From Methylococcaceae bacterium (GTDB lineage: Bacteria > Pseudomonadota > Gammaproteobacteria > Methylococcales > Methylomonadaceae), in the NCBI GenBank assembly GCA_021647145.1, contig JAKIVF010000122.1, forward strand, positions 1 through 9,857: DNA of 9,857 nucleotides, in the 5' to 3' direction. The translations under genes and the position numbers were made by a program. Position 1 is the first letter of the stretch. The number at the start of each line of letters is the position of its first letter. The notes below the pieces were generated by a model, which did no database searches, had not been told where the DNA came from, and worked only from the letters and a program-made list of their open reading frames with translations. This document shows, piece by piece, positions 1-6,467 of the stretch.

Positions 1-149
1 AGCCCCTCTGTCTTCATTGCCGGTAACATATTTTGTAAAATACGAAGAAACATGTCTTGGTGGGCTTTAGAGTGCGGGTTTGCGAGCTGTTTCCTTGCAA
101 GTTTATGTTTTAAAGGGAACACTCATGCGGAACATAAAAGTGTATGACC
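1..149 (-). pseudogene. IS4-type transposase remnant (partial, runs off left edge)
   Basis: Read on the minus strand, this stretch keeps one frame open apart from one TGA at 125..123. The segment after the stop, VFPLKHK followed by KAHQDMFLRIL and NMLPAMKTEG, resembles the internal region of IS4/IS10-family DDE transposases. There a GRS-x-LYE-x-FPL motif is followed by KAH...FL...LLP before the second catalytic Asp. The piece before the stop (GHTLLCSA) fits the same alignment, with the stop replacing a charged residue. No catalytic Asp lies inside the visible part, and the rest would lie left of the window. The right boundary of the remnant is uncertain. The family call rests on motif memory only. 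Confidence 0.45.
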
Positions 150-342
150 TAAAATTACATGGATAATGGTTCCAACCGTCTCTGTTAGTACACTCACTTT
201 AAACATTCGTTTTAATAGTAAATACTAAAATCATTCATTCTGTCACCTAAGTGACAGAATAAATCTCTCCTATTACGTATTCTATAGTCGTCAAAGTAGA
301 TAGAGCTACTTAAAGTTTATTAATAGAAACAGGAGAATAATC
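150..342. other. Promoter region of the Hsp20 operon
   Basis: This stretch has no gene of its own. It holds a palindrome at 237-260 and possible -10 boxes at 279-284 (TATTCT) and 283-288 (TATAGT). Neither has a good -35 box, which fits an activated promoter. I see no clear sigma-32 promoter (CTTGAAA with CCCCAT). The ribosome binding site AGGAG is at 331-335. Confidence 0.5.
237..260. promoter_or_regulatory. CRP/FNR-geometry palindrome, TGTCA-N6-TGACA
   Basis: The left arm ATTCTGTCAC (237-246) and right arm GTGACAGAAT (251-260) are perfect inverse complements around CTAA. Read as a CRP-family site, it is TGTCA-N6-TGACA with the centre at 248.5. If the -10 box is 279-284, the centre lies near -42, the class II activator position. 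CooA of Rhodospirillum rubrum is known to bind TGTCA-N6-CGACA. A plain hairpin is an alternative, but no T-run follows and there is no upstream gene to terminate. Confidence 0.55.
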
Positions 343-774
343 ATGATCTCAAATATGTTGCGGTTCCCATTTTCCATGCTGGATAATGGGATGGAAGGTT
401 TATTTTATCCGGAGGCTTATAGGGCGCTTTCTGAACGCAAGGCGGCTTACCCACCTATAAATATCAGTACCTCTGATAAAAGTGTTGATGTTTATTTATT
501 TATAGCCGGAATGAATCCGGAGGATATTGAGCTGGTAATTGAAAAAAATATGCTCAGCGTTTCCGGTACAAGAAAGCTGCCAGATGCTGAAAACGATGAA
601 AAAGGCAATTATCGCCAAGAACGATTTGAAGGTGCTTTTAAACGTGTGATTACCTTGCCTGAAACCGTTGATACTGAGTCAACACAGGCGATTTATACCG
701 ATGGTGTGCTACATATAACTATTGCTAAACGCGCGGAAACACAACCAAAACAAATTAAAATCAAGGCTAAATAA
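343..774 (+). CDS. Small heat-shock protein, Hsp20 family (first of three)
   Basis: This is an ATP-independent holdase that binds unfolding proteins in the cytoplasm and keeps them refoldable by DnaK or ClpB. The 143-residue product has a short N-terminal arm and an alpha-crystallin domain at about residues 36-129. Its signature is A116...DGVLHI (120-125), and the C-terminal IxI anchor is IKI (138-140), which docks onto neighbouring subunits during oligomer assembly. The start follows AGGAG (331-335) with 7 bases spacing. The stop codon overlaps the region of the next gene's ribosome binding site, so the two are translationally close. It is the first gene of the operon and lies behind the palindrome at 237-260. 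It is clearly diverged from the other two Hsp20 proteins here, so this is not a recent duplication. Confidence 0.93.
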   Translation: MISNMLRFPFSMLDNGMEGLFYPEAYRALSERKAAYPPINISTSDKSVDVYLFIAGMNPEDIELVIEKNMLSVSGTRKLPDAENDEKGNYRQERFEGAFKRVITLPETVDTESTQAIYTDGVLHITIAKRAETQPKQIKIKAK

Positions 775-788
775 TGGAGGGTACAAGT

Positions 789-1169
789 ATGAACACTAAA
801 AACAAAGAGGTAAGCACTCAAGATAGTAGACCAGAAGTCATTACCTTAACGCCAGAAACTGATATTTATGAGTCAAAAGAGGGTGTTACTTTATATATGG
901 ATTTGCCCGGTGTGAGTAAGAAAACGCTGGATATTGATGTTGATCAGAATATTTTAACCATCAAGGGTGAAATTGGCTTAACAACAGCTGAAAATATGCA
1001 GCCTACGTATATGGATGTACGGGCAAACTCTTTTGAGCGAAGATTTACTTTAGGTGACGAGCTGGACAGCAGTAAAATAAAAGCTAAATTAGATCAAGGT
1101 GCTTTAAAATTGTCTATTCCACGATTGGAAAAACATCAACCTAAAAAAATCACAATTAAAGTCGCTTAA
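789..1169 (+). CDS. Small heat-shock protein, Hsp20 family (second of three)
   Basis: This is another Hsp20 holdase. An ATG at 774 overlaps the previous stop, but the start at 789 is preferred because GGAGG (776-780) lies 8 bases before it. That gives 126 residues. The alpha-crystallin domain spans about 22-112, with YMDLPGV at 36-42 and the conserved (A)xxxxGxL region as KAKLDQGALKLSIP (98-111). The C-terminal ITI anchor is at 121-123. The N-terminal arm is short and polar. A 14-base gap from the previous stop and a 15-base gap to the next start mark a tight operon. Bacteria with two classes of Hsp20 often form mixed oligomers. That these three co-assemble is inference. Confidence 0.92.
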   Translation: MNTKNKEVSTQDSRPEVITLTPETDIYESKEGVTLYMDLPGVSKKTLDIDVDQNILTIKGEIGLTTAENMQPTYMDVRANSFERRFTLGDELDSSKIKAKLDQGALKLSIPRLEKHQPKKITIKVA

Positions 1170-1184
1170 TTAAGGAGGTGTATG

Positions 1185-1670
1185 ATGTTTAGAATGAACG
1201 ATTTAAGTAATAACTTATCCCGAACATGGGAAACGGTGAGTCAGGGTTGGAATCATTTAATAAACAATACCAGCAATGCCTTAACTCAGTTTATTTCCAG
1301 TGATGATAAGAAAAAAACAGATAATGTACCTGCTTCAAGTCCTCGATGGGGGTTGATCAGCGCAGATTTGTATGATGATGCAGATAAAGTGGTGGTTAAG
1401 CTAGAAGCACCTGGTCTGGATAATGATGATTTTGCAATCAATATTGTTGATAATAACTTGACAATTAGTGGAGAAAAACAATTTCAACAAGAAAAAACAC
1501 AGGGAAATTATCGTATACTGGAGTGTGCCTATGGTCGATTTAGCCGCTCGATTCCATTGGAGTATGAAGTGGATGCGGATACTGCAAAAGCCAGTTATGA
1601 TAGAGGAATATTAAAAATTGAACTGGATAAAAAGCCGCAGCAGCGTAGACGTAAAATTGAAGTTAAATGA
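1185..1670 (+). CDS. Small heat-shock protein, Hsp20 family (third of three)
   Basis: This Hsp20 holdase has a longer N-terminal arm than its two neighbours. Two ATG codons are adjacent (1182 and 1185). The second is preferred because AAGGAGG (1172-1178) lies 6 bases before it against 3 for the first, giving 161 residues. The arm (1-55) contains an amphipathic, Asn/Ser-rich stretch, then the crystallin domain at 56-148 with KLEAPGL (72-78) and YDRGILKIEL (138-147). The C-terminus is Arg-rich and ends in IEV (158-160), a variant IxI motif. Its ribosome binding site is the strongest in the operon, so high output is likely. A REP-like hairpin follows directly and may separate it from cbpA expression. 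Confidence 0.93.
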   Translation: MFRMNDLSNNLSRTWETVSQGWNHLINNTSNALTQFISSDDKKKTDNVPASSPRWGLISADLYDDADKVVVKLEAPGLDNDDFAINIVDNNLTISGEKQFQQEKTQGNYRILECAYGRFSRSIPLEYEVDADTAKASYDRGILKIELDKKPQQRRRKIEVK

Positions 1671-1674
1671 TAGT

Positions 1675-1729
1675 TGTAGGAAGCTTTAGCTGTATTCCAT
1701 ATTATCGCGGTGGCTAAAGCTCTTCCTGC
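1675..1729. repeat. REP-like hairpin with GTAG foot
   Basis: The arms GGAAGCTTTAGC (1679-1690) and GCTAAAGCTCTTCC (1713-1726) pair with a two-base bulge around a loop that includes ATCGCGG. The left foot carries GTAG (1676-1679), the tetranucleotide that flanks REP palindromes recognised by RAYT transposases. The layout resembles the common gammaproteobacterial GTAGGAGCGGCTTTAGCCGCGAT repeat type. It fills the gap between the third Hsp20 gene and cbpA and could act as an attenuator or stabilise the 3' end of the upstream mRNA. No T-run follows it. Confidence 0.6.
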
Positions 1730-1761
1730 TTGGCAGTGGCACATCTTATAAGAGAGACTCT

Positions 1762-2733
1762 ATGGAATATAAAGATTATTATAAAATTATGGGTGTTGCT
1801 AACGATGCCTCCCAAAATGAAATAAAACGAGCCTATCGCAAGCTGGCACGAAAATATCATCCTGATGTTAGCAAGGAGAAAGATGCGGAAGTGCGCTTTA
1901 AAGAACTGGGCGAAGCTTATGAGGTCTTAAAAGACCCTGAAAAACGTACAGCCTATGATCAATTAGGCACTAACTGGAAAGCGGGTCAAGAGGGGTTTCA
2001 GCCACCGCCAGACTGGGATGCGGGCTTTGAATTTCATGGTGATAGTTTTACAGGAGGTTCATCTGGAGCTGCTGGATTCAGTGATTTTTTTGAAAGTTTG
2101 TTTGGGCAGGCCGGTGGCGGTTTCCAAAACCGCTCTGCAGGTGCGGGTCAATATCAAATGCGTGGCGAAGACAGTCACGCGAAGGTTTTTATTGACCTGG
2201 AAGATGCTTATCAAGGTGCATCGCGTGGTCTAACATTGCGTAGTACGGTGATGGGAAATGATGGGCGCCCTCAGCTTAAACCGCGGACATTGAATGTTAA
2301 AATTCCCAAAGGTGTTAAAGCTGGACAAAACATAAGATTAAAAGGGCAGGGCAGCCCAGGCATGGGGGATGGATCAGCGGGTGATTTGTATCTGGAAATA
2401 GAGTTTAATCCGCACTCAATTTATAAGGTCGATGGTGCCGATGTTTCGCTTGAACTGTCTGTTGCTCCTTGGGAAGCCGCTTTAGGCGGAAAAATAAAAG
2501 TACCAACACCCAGTGGTATGATAGACCTTAAAATACCTGAGGCCATTTCAAGTGGTAAGAAAATGCGCCTTAAAGGACGAGGGATTCCAGCTAAACAGCC
2601 TGGAGATTTTTATGTAACCTTGGTGATTGTTTTGCCTGAGAGTTTGAGCGAAAAAGAAAAAACCTTATATCAGGAATTACAGCAAGCAAGCAGTCATTTT
2701 AATCCACGAGCAAAACTGGGGATGGGACAATAA
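1762..2733 (+). CDS. cbpA: DnaJ-like co-chaperone CbpA
   Basis: This class B J-protein stimulates the ATPase of DnaK and delivers client proteins. In E. coli, CbpA also binds curved DNA and the nucleoid. The product is 323 residues (E. coli CbpA is about 306). The J-domain is at about 4-70, with HPD at 33-35. A Gly/Phe-rich linker follows (about 79-130), then two beta-rich C-terminal domains (about 135-310) with the usual VKIPKGVKAG and MRLKGRGIP segments. The four CxxCxGxG zinc repeats of true DnaJ are absent, which separates CbpA from DnaJ. The ribosome binding site before 1762 is weak (AGAGAG). The partner cbpM begins 2 bases after the stop. This arrangement makes the CbpA call firm. Confidence 0.95.
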   Translation: MEYKDYYKIMGVANDASQNEIKRAYRKLARKYHPDVSKEKDAEVRFKELGEAYEVLKDPEKRTAYDQLGTNWKAGQEGFQPPPDWDAGFEFHGDSFTGGSSGAAGFSDFFESLFGQAGGGFQNRSAGAGQYQMRGEDSHAKVFIDLEDAYQGASRGLTLRSTVMGNDGRPQLKPRTLNVKIPKGVKAGQNIRLKGQGSPGMGDGSAGDLYLEIEFNPHSIYKVDGADVSLELSVAPWEAALGGKIKVPTPSGMIDLKIPEAISSGKKMRLKGRGIPAKQPGDFYVTLVIVLPESLSEKEKTLYQELQQASSHFNPRAKLGMGQ

Positions 2734-2735
2734 CC

Positions 2736-3056
2736 ATGAATAATGAAATAATAAAAACAGAAACAGGTATTCTTATAGAAGAAAGTGACAAGTTATCATT
2801 TGTTAAACTTTGTCGTTACTGTTCACTGCCAGCAGAAAGCGTGATAAAAATGGTTGAACGGGGAATGGTAGATCCTCTTGACCCTTCATTAAGTTATTCT
2901 CACTGGCAATTTTCAAGTACTAGTTTACTGCGCATACAAACGGCTCAGCGTTTACAGCGAGATTTAGACGTTAATCTCGCGGGGGCGGTGTTAGCATTGG
3001 AATTACTGGATGAAATAAAACAGTTACGTCAGCAGGTTGCCTTTTTACAGCGGTAG
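2736..3056 (+). CDS. cbpM: Chaperone modulator CbpM
   Basis: The 106-residue product resembles CbpM, a MerR-like winged-helix protein that binds the J-domain of CbpA and blocks its action on DnaK. Visible features are SFVKLCRYCSLPAESV (21-36), a GMVDP turn (43-47), then HWQFSSTSLLRIQTAQRLQRDL (about 56-77) and a helical C-terminus (80-106) ending in a heptad-like LLDEIKQLRQQ. The gene starts 2 bases after the cbpA stop, so coupled translation is likely and would hold the two proteins at a fixed ratio. The long helix after the DNA-binding-like fold matches the known family. Direct DNA binding is not expected. Confidence 0.93.
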   Translation: MNNEIIKTETGILIEESDKLSFVKLCRYCSLPAESVIKMVERGMVDPLDPSLSYSHWQFSSTSLLRIQTAQRLQRDLDVNLAGAVLALELLDEIKQLRQQVAFLQR

Positions 3057-3063
3057 GCAGGAG

Positions 3064-3110
3064 AAAATGCATGGTTAAAGCCACGTCTACTTCATGCTTG
3101 ACTGCATTTT
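3064..3110. terminator. Possible terminator between convergent cbpM and crp-type gene
   Basis: AAAATGCA (3064-3071) and TGCATTTT (3103-3110) form a perfect 8-bp inverted repeat with a 31-base loop. The right arm is followed by T-rich sequence on the plus strand. The same bases on the minus strand end in A/T-rich sequence, so it could serve both convergent genes. The long loop makes it weak, and it overlaps the last codons of the regulator. Confidence 0.35.
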
Positions 3111-3833
3111 ATTGGCTTCCTTATAAATAGCATCCAGATCATTGATAATCAGCTGATTACGTTTTTTATCGATAATGCCTTGTGCTCGCCAATGTTGTAG
3201 CTGTTTATTAACGACCTGACGCACTGAGCCGACCATACGGGCGAGTGTTTCATCAGAAAAACCATTAATTAAATGGCTATTCTGTGCATCCTCTTGTTTC
3301 CCGGAATAAGCTTTTATTTTGTTAAGATGTTTCAAAATTAAACTGCTTAATCGAGTCGTTAGGTCATGTAGTACAAAGCTGCTGGCAAGATCTTCCTGCT
3401 CGCGCATTTTATGAGCAAGGTAGGGTAGAAACTGCTGATTTAACTCTGGATAAGTCCATATCCATTTTCTCATCATTTCCATAGGCACAGAAATAAGCTG
3501 TATTGAAGCAGTGATAGGTTCAAGTATGGCATCATGCGGCTTACCATCAAGCAACGTTATAATATTAAAACTATCACCGGGATAAAGCATATCCAACGTA
3601 ACTTCACGGCCTGTGTCAGGGTTATTACGCTTCATTTCCAATTGCCCTGCCTGTAAAAAATAGAACTGTGTCATCAAGTTGTCAGGATTAATATAATCTC
3701 CTTTCTGCCATTTAACTAAGTGAAAATGTTGACCTATTTCCTGTATTAGTGCCTCAGGCAAGCAAGAGAAGAGGGGAGACTGTTTGAGTAATACTGGACT
3801 GGCAACACGAGGAACATGGACAATGGATGACAT
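3087..3833 (-). CDS. Crp/Fnr-family transcription regulator with CooA-like Arg-Gln recognition helix
   Basis: The product is 248 residues, with a cyclic-nucleotide-type beta-roll at about 18-125, a dimerisation helix (about 130-175) and a winged helix-turn-helix (192-225). The roll has PGDSFNIITLLDG (85-97) but lacks the GE...Arg-Ser/Thr-Ala cassette that holds cAMP. It also lacks an FNR cysteine cluster: only Cys24 is present. CooA heme ligands are not conserved, because the Cys75 and His77 positions align with Asn90 and Ile92. The effector is therefore unknown. In the recognition helix (GSVRQVVNK, 202-210), Arg205-Gln206 replace the Arg180-Glu181 pair of CRP and match the Arg-Gln of CooA. 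The start follows AGGA with 9 bases spacing. The gene converges on cbpM, 30 bases away. It may act on the palindrome at 237-260. Confidence 0.9.
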   Translation of the reverse strand: MSSIVHVPRVASPVLLKQSPLFSCLPEALIQEIGQHFHLVKWQKGDYINPDNLMTQFYFLQAGQLEMKRNNPDTGREVTLDMLYPGDSFNIITLLDGKPHDAILEPITASIQLISVPMEMMRKWIWTYPELNQQFLPYLAHKMREQEDLASSFVLHDLTTRLSSLILKHLNKIKAYSGKQEDAQNSHLINGFSDETLARMVGSVRQVVNKQLQHWRAQGIIDKKRNQLIINDLDAIYKEANKMQSSMK

Positions 3834-3961
3834 ATTATTTTTTCCTAAATACTAAGGAAGCCATTCTATCATTGATTAATTTTTTGCGTATAGCAGGCAT
3901 AATGCTTTTCAAATAGTTATTAATGATAAATTTTAACCATTCACATGGGTAATAATTACGG
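3834..3961 (-). other. Upstream region of the Crp/Fnr-type gene
   Basis: This AT-rich gap has no ORF of note. On the minus strand, a TGCTATAC extended -10-like box lies about 50 bases before the start codon, but its spacing to TTGAAA is only 14, so the promoter call is weak. I see no TGTCA-N6-TGACA site here, so autoregulation through that site is not supported. Confidence 0.25.
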
Positions 3962-4130
3962 TAAGGACTGAGGATTTAATAACTTCCGAACTTTGACTTG
4001 TCTTTTGGCTCCACAGAAGCACCATTAGAATAGTTACGTAGCTTGTTGCTATGCGCCTATTCTAATGATACTCCTGTGAAGCAAAAATCCTACGCCAAAC
4101 TTTCGGATGTTATTAAATCCTCAGCCCTAA
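3962..4130. mobile_element. 169-bp palindromic element, MITE-like
   Basis: Nearly the whole stretch is one imperfect palindrome centred near 4046. Outer arms: CTGAGGATTTAATAAC (3968-3983) has a perfect inverse copy at 4109-4124, and TCCGAA and TTTG match farther in. Inner arms: CATTAGAATAG (4023-4033) pairs with CTATTCTAATG (4058-4068), flanked by CACAG and CTGTG. AGC-TTGTT-GCT (4040-4050) is the tip. The ends read TAA-GG(A/G)CTGAGG, so TAA flanks both sides and could be a target duplication. There is no coding capacity. It fits a MITE or decayed IS hairpin. The parent element cannot be named. Confidence 0.6.
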
Positions 4131-4138
4131 GAGTAAAA

Positions 4139-4810
4139 TTAATCGCAGGCATCAGTTTCCTTCTTTGGTCTTCCTGTTTGTAACACGTTTCTCTGTTAGT
4201 GTTTCAATCTGCATTGTAAATTGCTTGCTTCCTAAAGCAAGTCCTTATTAACATTATCTCTGATCCCCTTCAATAACTCCACACCAATATTTGCTTTAAA
4301 TAATTGCCTATAATTATTCAATCACTCTTTCTTTGTTTTACCTGAAGCCAGATAAAGTTCATACGGTGTTTGTAACTCTGTTTCTATATCAAGTGCTTTA
4401 CTACCATAACTCGACCAACTGTATTCACTTGGTTTATTAACCCTATCCGCCCTGACAGTGTTTAACTCAATATAACGATGCAATTCAAGTAAATATCTAT
4501 CACTCTGAATTAAACTAGATCTAAATCTACCTTCCCAAAGCGTGCCGCTACATTGATACGTATGATTGTAATAACGTACATACATTCGACCTATAAATTG
4601 CATCTTTTTGCTAATTGCACCCTCTTCATAAGCTGTACACAACAAATGAATAGGATTGGTCATTAAAACCTAGGCATGAATATCAACCATGTAATTTTTA
4701 GAGCATTCTTTAAGCCAGTTTAGATACGCTTTCATATCTTCTTCACTTGCAAAACAGAATTGACGGTTCGTACCTTGTTGAACGACATGAAGAAGAACAC
4801 CAATAGAACT
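4139..4810 (-). pseudogene. RAYT (REP-associated tyrosine transposase, Y1 family) pseudogene
   Basis: Intact RAYTs nick single-stranded DNA at REP hairpins through a HUH motif and a Tyr. Minus-strand pieces line up in order with the family. They are HVVQQGTNRQF and an EEDMKAYLNWLKE helix, then VLMTNPIHLL, GTLWEGRFRSSLI, RYIELNTVRA and YSWSSYG. YRQLFKANIGVELL, LALGSKQFTMQIETL and a final TGRPKKE complete it. Damage: a TAG at 4672..4670 replaces the usual Tyr of HAYVLMTN, and a TGA at 4324..4322 most simply replaces an Arg CGA. Frameshifts fall near 4232-4240 and 4165-4180. The HUH motif is broken (Pro for the first His in MTNPIH), and the N-terminal start is lost. The longest open piece is 4322-4663, but it is not a functional enzyme. 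A 169-bp palindrome lies 8 bases beyond its 3' end. Confidence 0.85.
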
Positions 4811-4935
4811 TATTCATGATAGCTTTAGCATTATATTATCTTTTTATAGCATATTTTACTCTGAGAATCCGCTAGCTAGCCTCCCAACTACCATTTGATT
4901 AGAATAGTAGATCCAAAAACAAACAGGAGGCTGAA

Positions 4936-5010
4936 ATGGCATTTGTTATAAGAAGGTTTGGCAAGAAGAAAAAGCACAAACAAGTGCTATGGTTTGGTAT
5001 TGCCTATTGA
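4936..5010 (+). CDS. 24-residue basic ORF behind a strong ribosome binding site, possibly a transposase remnant
   Basis: The ATG at 4936 follows a perfect AGGAGG (4925-4930) with 5 bases spacing, the best Shine-Dalgarno match in this half of the window. The product is very basic: IRRFGKKKKHKQ, then VLWFGIAY. The stop is followed at once by a second in-frame TAG. FGKKKKHKQVLW loosely recalls a segment of IS1-type transposases (GKKKNKQWLW), which would make this a remnant, but the similarity is too short to trust. A real small protein is the alternative. The ribosome binding site lies in an inverted repeat. Confidence 0.25.
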   Translation: MAFVIRRFGKKKKHKQVLWFGIAY

Positions 5011-5058
5011 TAGCGGCTGGCTAATGGGTGGCCCCAATTATTACTGGCTGCAACAAAC

Positions 5059-5088
5059 GGTGGAATGCGCTTCACTTTTCCATCCTAC
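5059..5088. repeat. REP-like hairpin with GTAG foot (minus orientation)
   Basis: GGTGGAA (5059-5065) and TTCCATCC (5078-5085) pair with one bulged base around TGCGCTTCACTT. Read on the minus strand, the element begins GTAGGATGGAA, so it carries the GTAG foot seen in the other REP-like hairpin at 1675-1729. It lies 18 bases past the end of the DUF2325 gene and may act as its 3' hairpin. Its sequence type, GGTGGAATGCGCTTC...TTTCCATCC, is a repeat form I recognise as common in proteobacterial intergenic DNA. Confidence 0.5.
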
Positions 5089-5105
5089 GAGCTGATTTTT
5101 CTAGA

Positions 5106-6389
5106 TTAAGCATCCAAGGTCATATTTTTTTCCGCAATTTTATCTAACATATTAGATAATGAATGCAAACCGGCACTTTGCAAATACTTATAAGGCTTTT
5201 GTTGTTTTTTACACGTTCTTTTAATTTTCCAATATGCTTCATGACTAATGCAGTCGCTAGGAAAAACAACCAAGTCTGCGCGTTTTAAAGAATTGGATAA
5301 GTCTTGAGTGTTTTTTTCAAGACCTCCATCATGATGTATAAAAGCACCGTCTTTTTCTTCCACTAATTCTCGATAATGCGGGATTAAATTTGACTTACCG
5401 CCAACATATAAAATGCATTGTCCACATAGTCCTGGTGTTTTAAACAGACATTCACCTTCTTCTTGGTTTTTGGATAAAAGATATTGTAAATGTTCTATCT
5501 CATTTTTATTCACAGTAATTGTCTTTTGATAATTATTCGCTTGACGGTTCAAACCTGTAATTACTTTCTCCAGTTGAGCGACTTTATTATGGCTCTTAAC
5601 CATCTCATTTTCTTGAAATATAATTTTATAGCTTAGCTTTTCTATCTGTGAAATCAATTGCTTACATTTATTTACATCATTTAAAACCATTAAATGTTCA
5701 TTTGCATTTGATAAAGCAGAAACTTGATTAACCAGGTCATCTATTTTTTCTGTTTGTAGCTGTATTGATTTCTGTAGATCGATATTTGTAGCTTGCAACT
5801 TTTGATATTTAACTTGTTGAGTTTGGGCTTCAGAATTAAATTCTTTATGTGATTGTTCAAGTGATTTTAGCCGTTTTAAATCAGCTCTGTTTGACGCGCC
5901 CGACATGTGGGATAGCATATGAATATCACCATAAAAATATTTTTTCATTTTCTCATTCGTGCACGGATGAGATATCACAGCCCAAAAGGTAGCAATTAAC
6001 TCACCATTATTAAGCACCCTTTTCCATTCTTCTTTTAATTCATCGGCATTCATTTTTCTGGTTTTTTGAAGTGCACTCTTAAACTTTTTATCCAGATAGC
6101 TTTGTACTTTTTTACTGGGGTAATCTTTAAAAGAAATCAAGGTAACGATGGTCGTATGAATTTCATAGGAACAATCGTTATCAATATTCAAACGAAAAGA
6201 CCGAAGTAATCTTCTCACTTCGTCCATTGTCAGGCAGGTTCCTATAATAGCGCAGTGATAAATATGATCCAGCTCCCATAATTTTGTTCTACTTTGCTTA
6301 ACCTGTTGCTTCACCTTTTCAAATGGTTTTTTCATATTAAAAGAAAAATCAACATTATTAATTTCTTTTTCAAAAATTTTATTTAACAT
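5106..6389 (-). CDS. DUF2325 domain protein with long coiled coil
   Basis: The 427-residue cytoplasmic protein has no known activity that I can name. The N-terminal domain (about 40-165) has the HCAIIGTCLTMDEVRRLLRS pattern (45-64) and a YGDIHMLSHMSGA segment (153-165). A coiled coil runs about 168-307. The C-terminal DUF2325 domain (about 311-415) opens with Cys314, Cys322 and Cys325 (LCGQCILYVGG). It continues with IPHYREL, HHDGG (352-356), ADLVVFPSDCISHEAYWKIKRTC (371-393) and QSAGLHSL. This is a Rossmann-like pattern. Clustered Cys (314, 322, 325, 380, 393) and His residues suggest metal or redox sensing, which is inference. The start follows AAGGA with 8-9 bases spacing. It is the last gene of the minus-strand cluster, 78 bases after the preceding one. 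Its length and domain order look complete. Confidence 0.9.
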   Translation of the reverse strand: MLNKIFEKEINNVDFSFNMKKPFEKVKQQVKQSRTKLWELDHIYHCAIIGTCLTMDEVRRLLRSFRLNIDNDCSYEIHTTIVTLISFKDYPSKKVQSYLDKKFKSALQKTRKMNADELKEEWKRVLNNGELIATFWAVISHPCTNEKMKKYFYGDIHMLSHMSGASNRADLKRLKSLEQSHKEFNSEAQTQQVKYQKLQATNIDLQKSIQLQTEKIDDLVNQVSALSNANEHLMVLNDVNKCKQLISQIEKLSYKIIFQENEMVKSHNKVAQLEKVITGLNRQANNYQKTITVNKNEIEHLQYLLSKNQEEGECLFKTPGLCGQCILYVGGKSNLIPHYRELVEEKDGAFIHHDGGLEKNTQDLSNSLKRADLVVFPSDCISHEAYWKIKRTCKKQQKPYKYLQSAGLHSLSNMLDKIAEKNMTLDA

Positions 6390-6467
6390 ATTTTTTTCCT
6401 TATATTTAGTGACAAGTTAAAAAAATTTATTAACAAACATATGAATTCAAAGTGTTTGTTTTGGTAG

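Larger units (their letters stand above)
4811..5105. other. Gap between RAYT remnant and DUF2325 gene
   Basis: Apart from a 24-codon ORF (4936-5010) and a REP-like hairpin (5059-5088), I see no gene. AGCCTCC (4878-4884) and GGAGGCT (4926-4932) form a 7-bp inverted repeat that would sequester the ribosome binding site of the small ORF. Confidence 0.5.

Noticed and set aside
1729..1752. Possible sigma-54 promoter (TGGCAC) before cbpA
   Set aside because: The -12 element would need TTGC at the right spacing; TTAT is found instead.
2018..2233. 71-codon plus-strand ORF
   Set aside because: It lies fully inside cbpA in another frame; cbpA has clear domains and the shadow has none.
4322..4663. 113-codon minus-strand ORF as an intact gene
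   Set aside because: It is the middle piece of the RAYT pseudogene; family sequence continues past both its stop and its start, and the HUH motif is broken.
6395..6415. Possible regulator site (TGTCACTAA) before the DUF2325 gene
   Set aside because: Only a half-site of the TGTCA-N6-TGACA type; the second half is missing.
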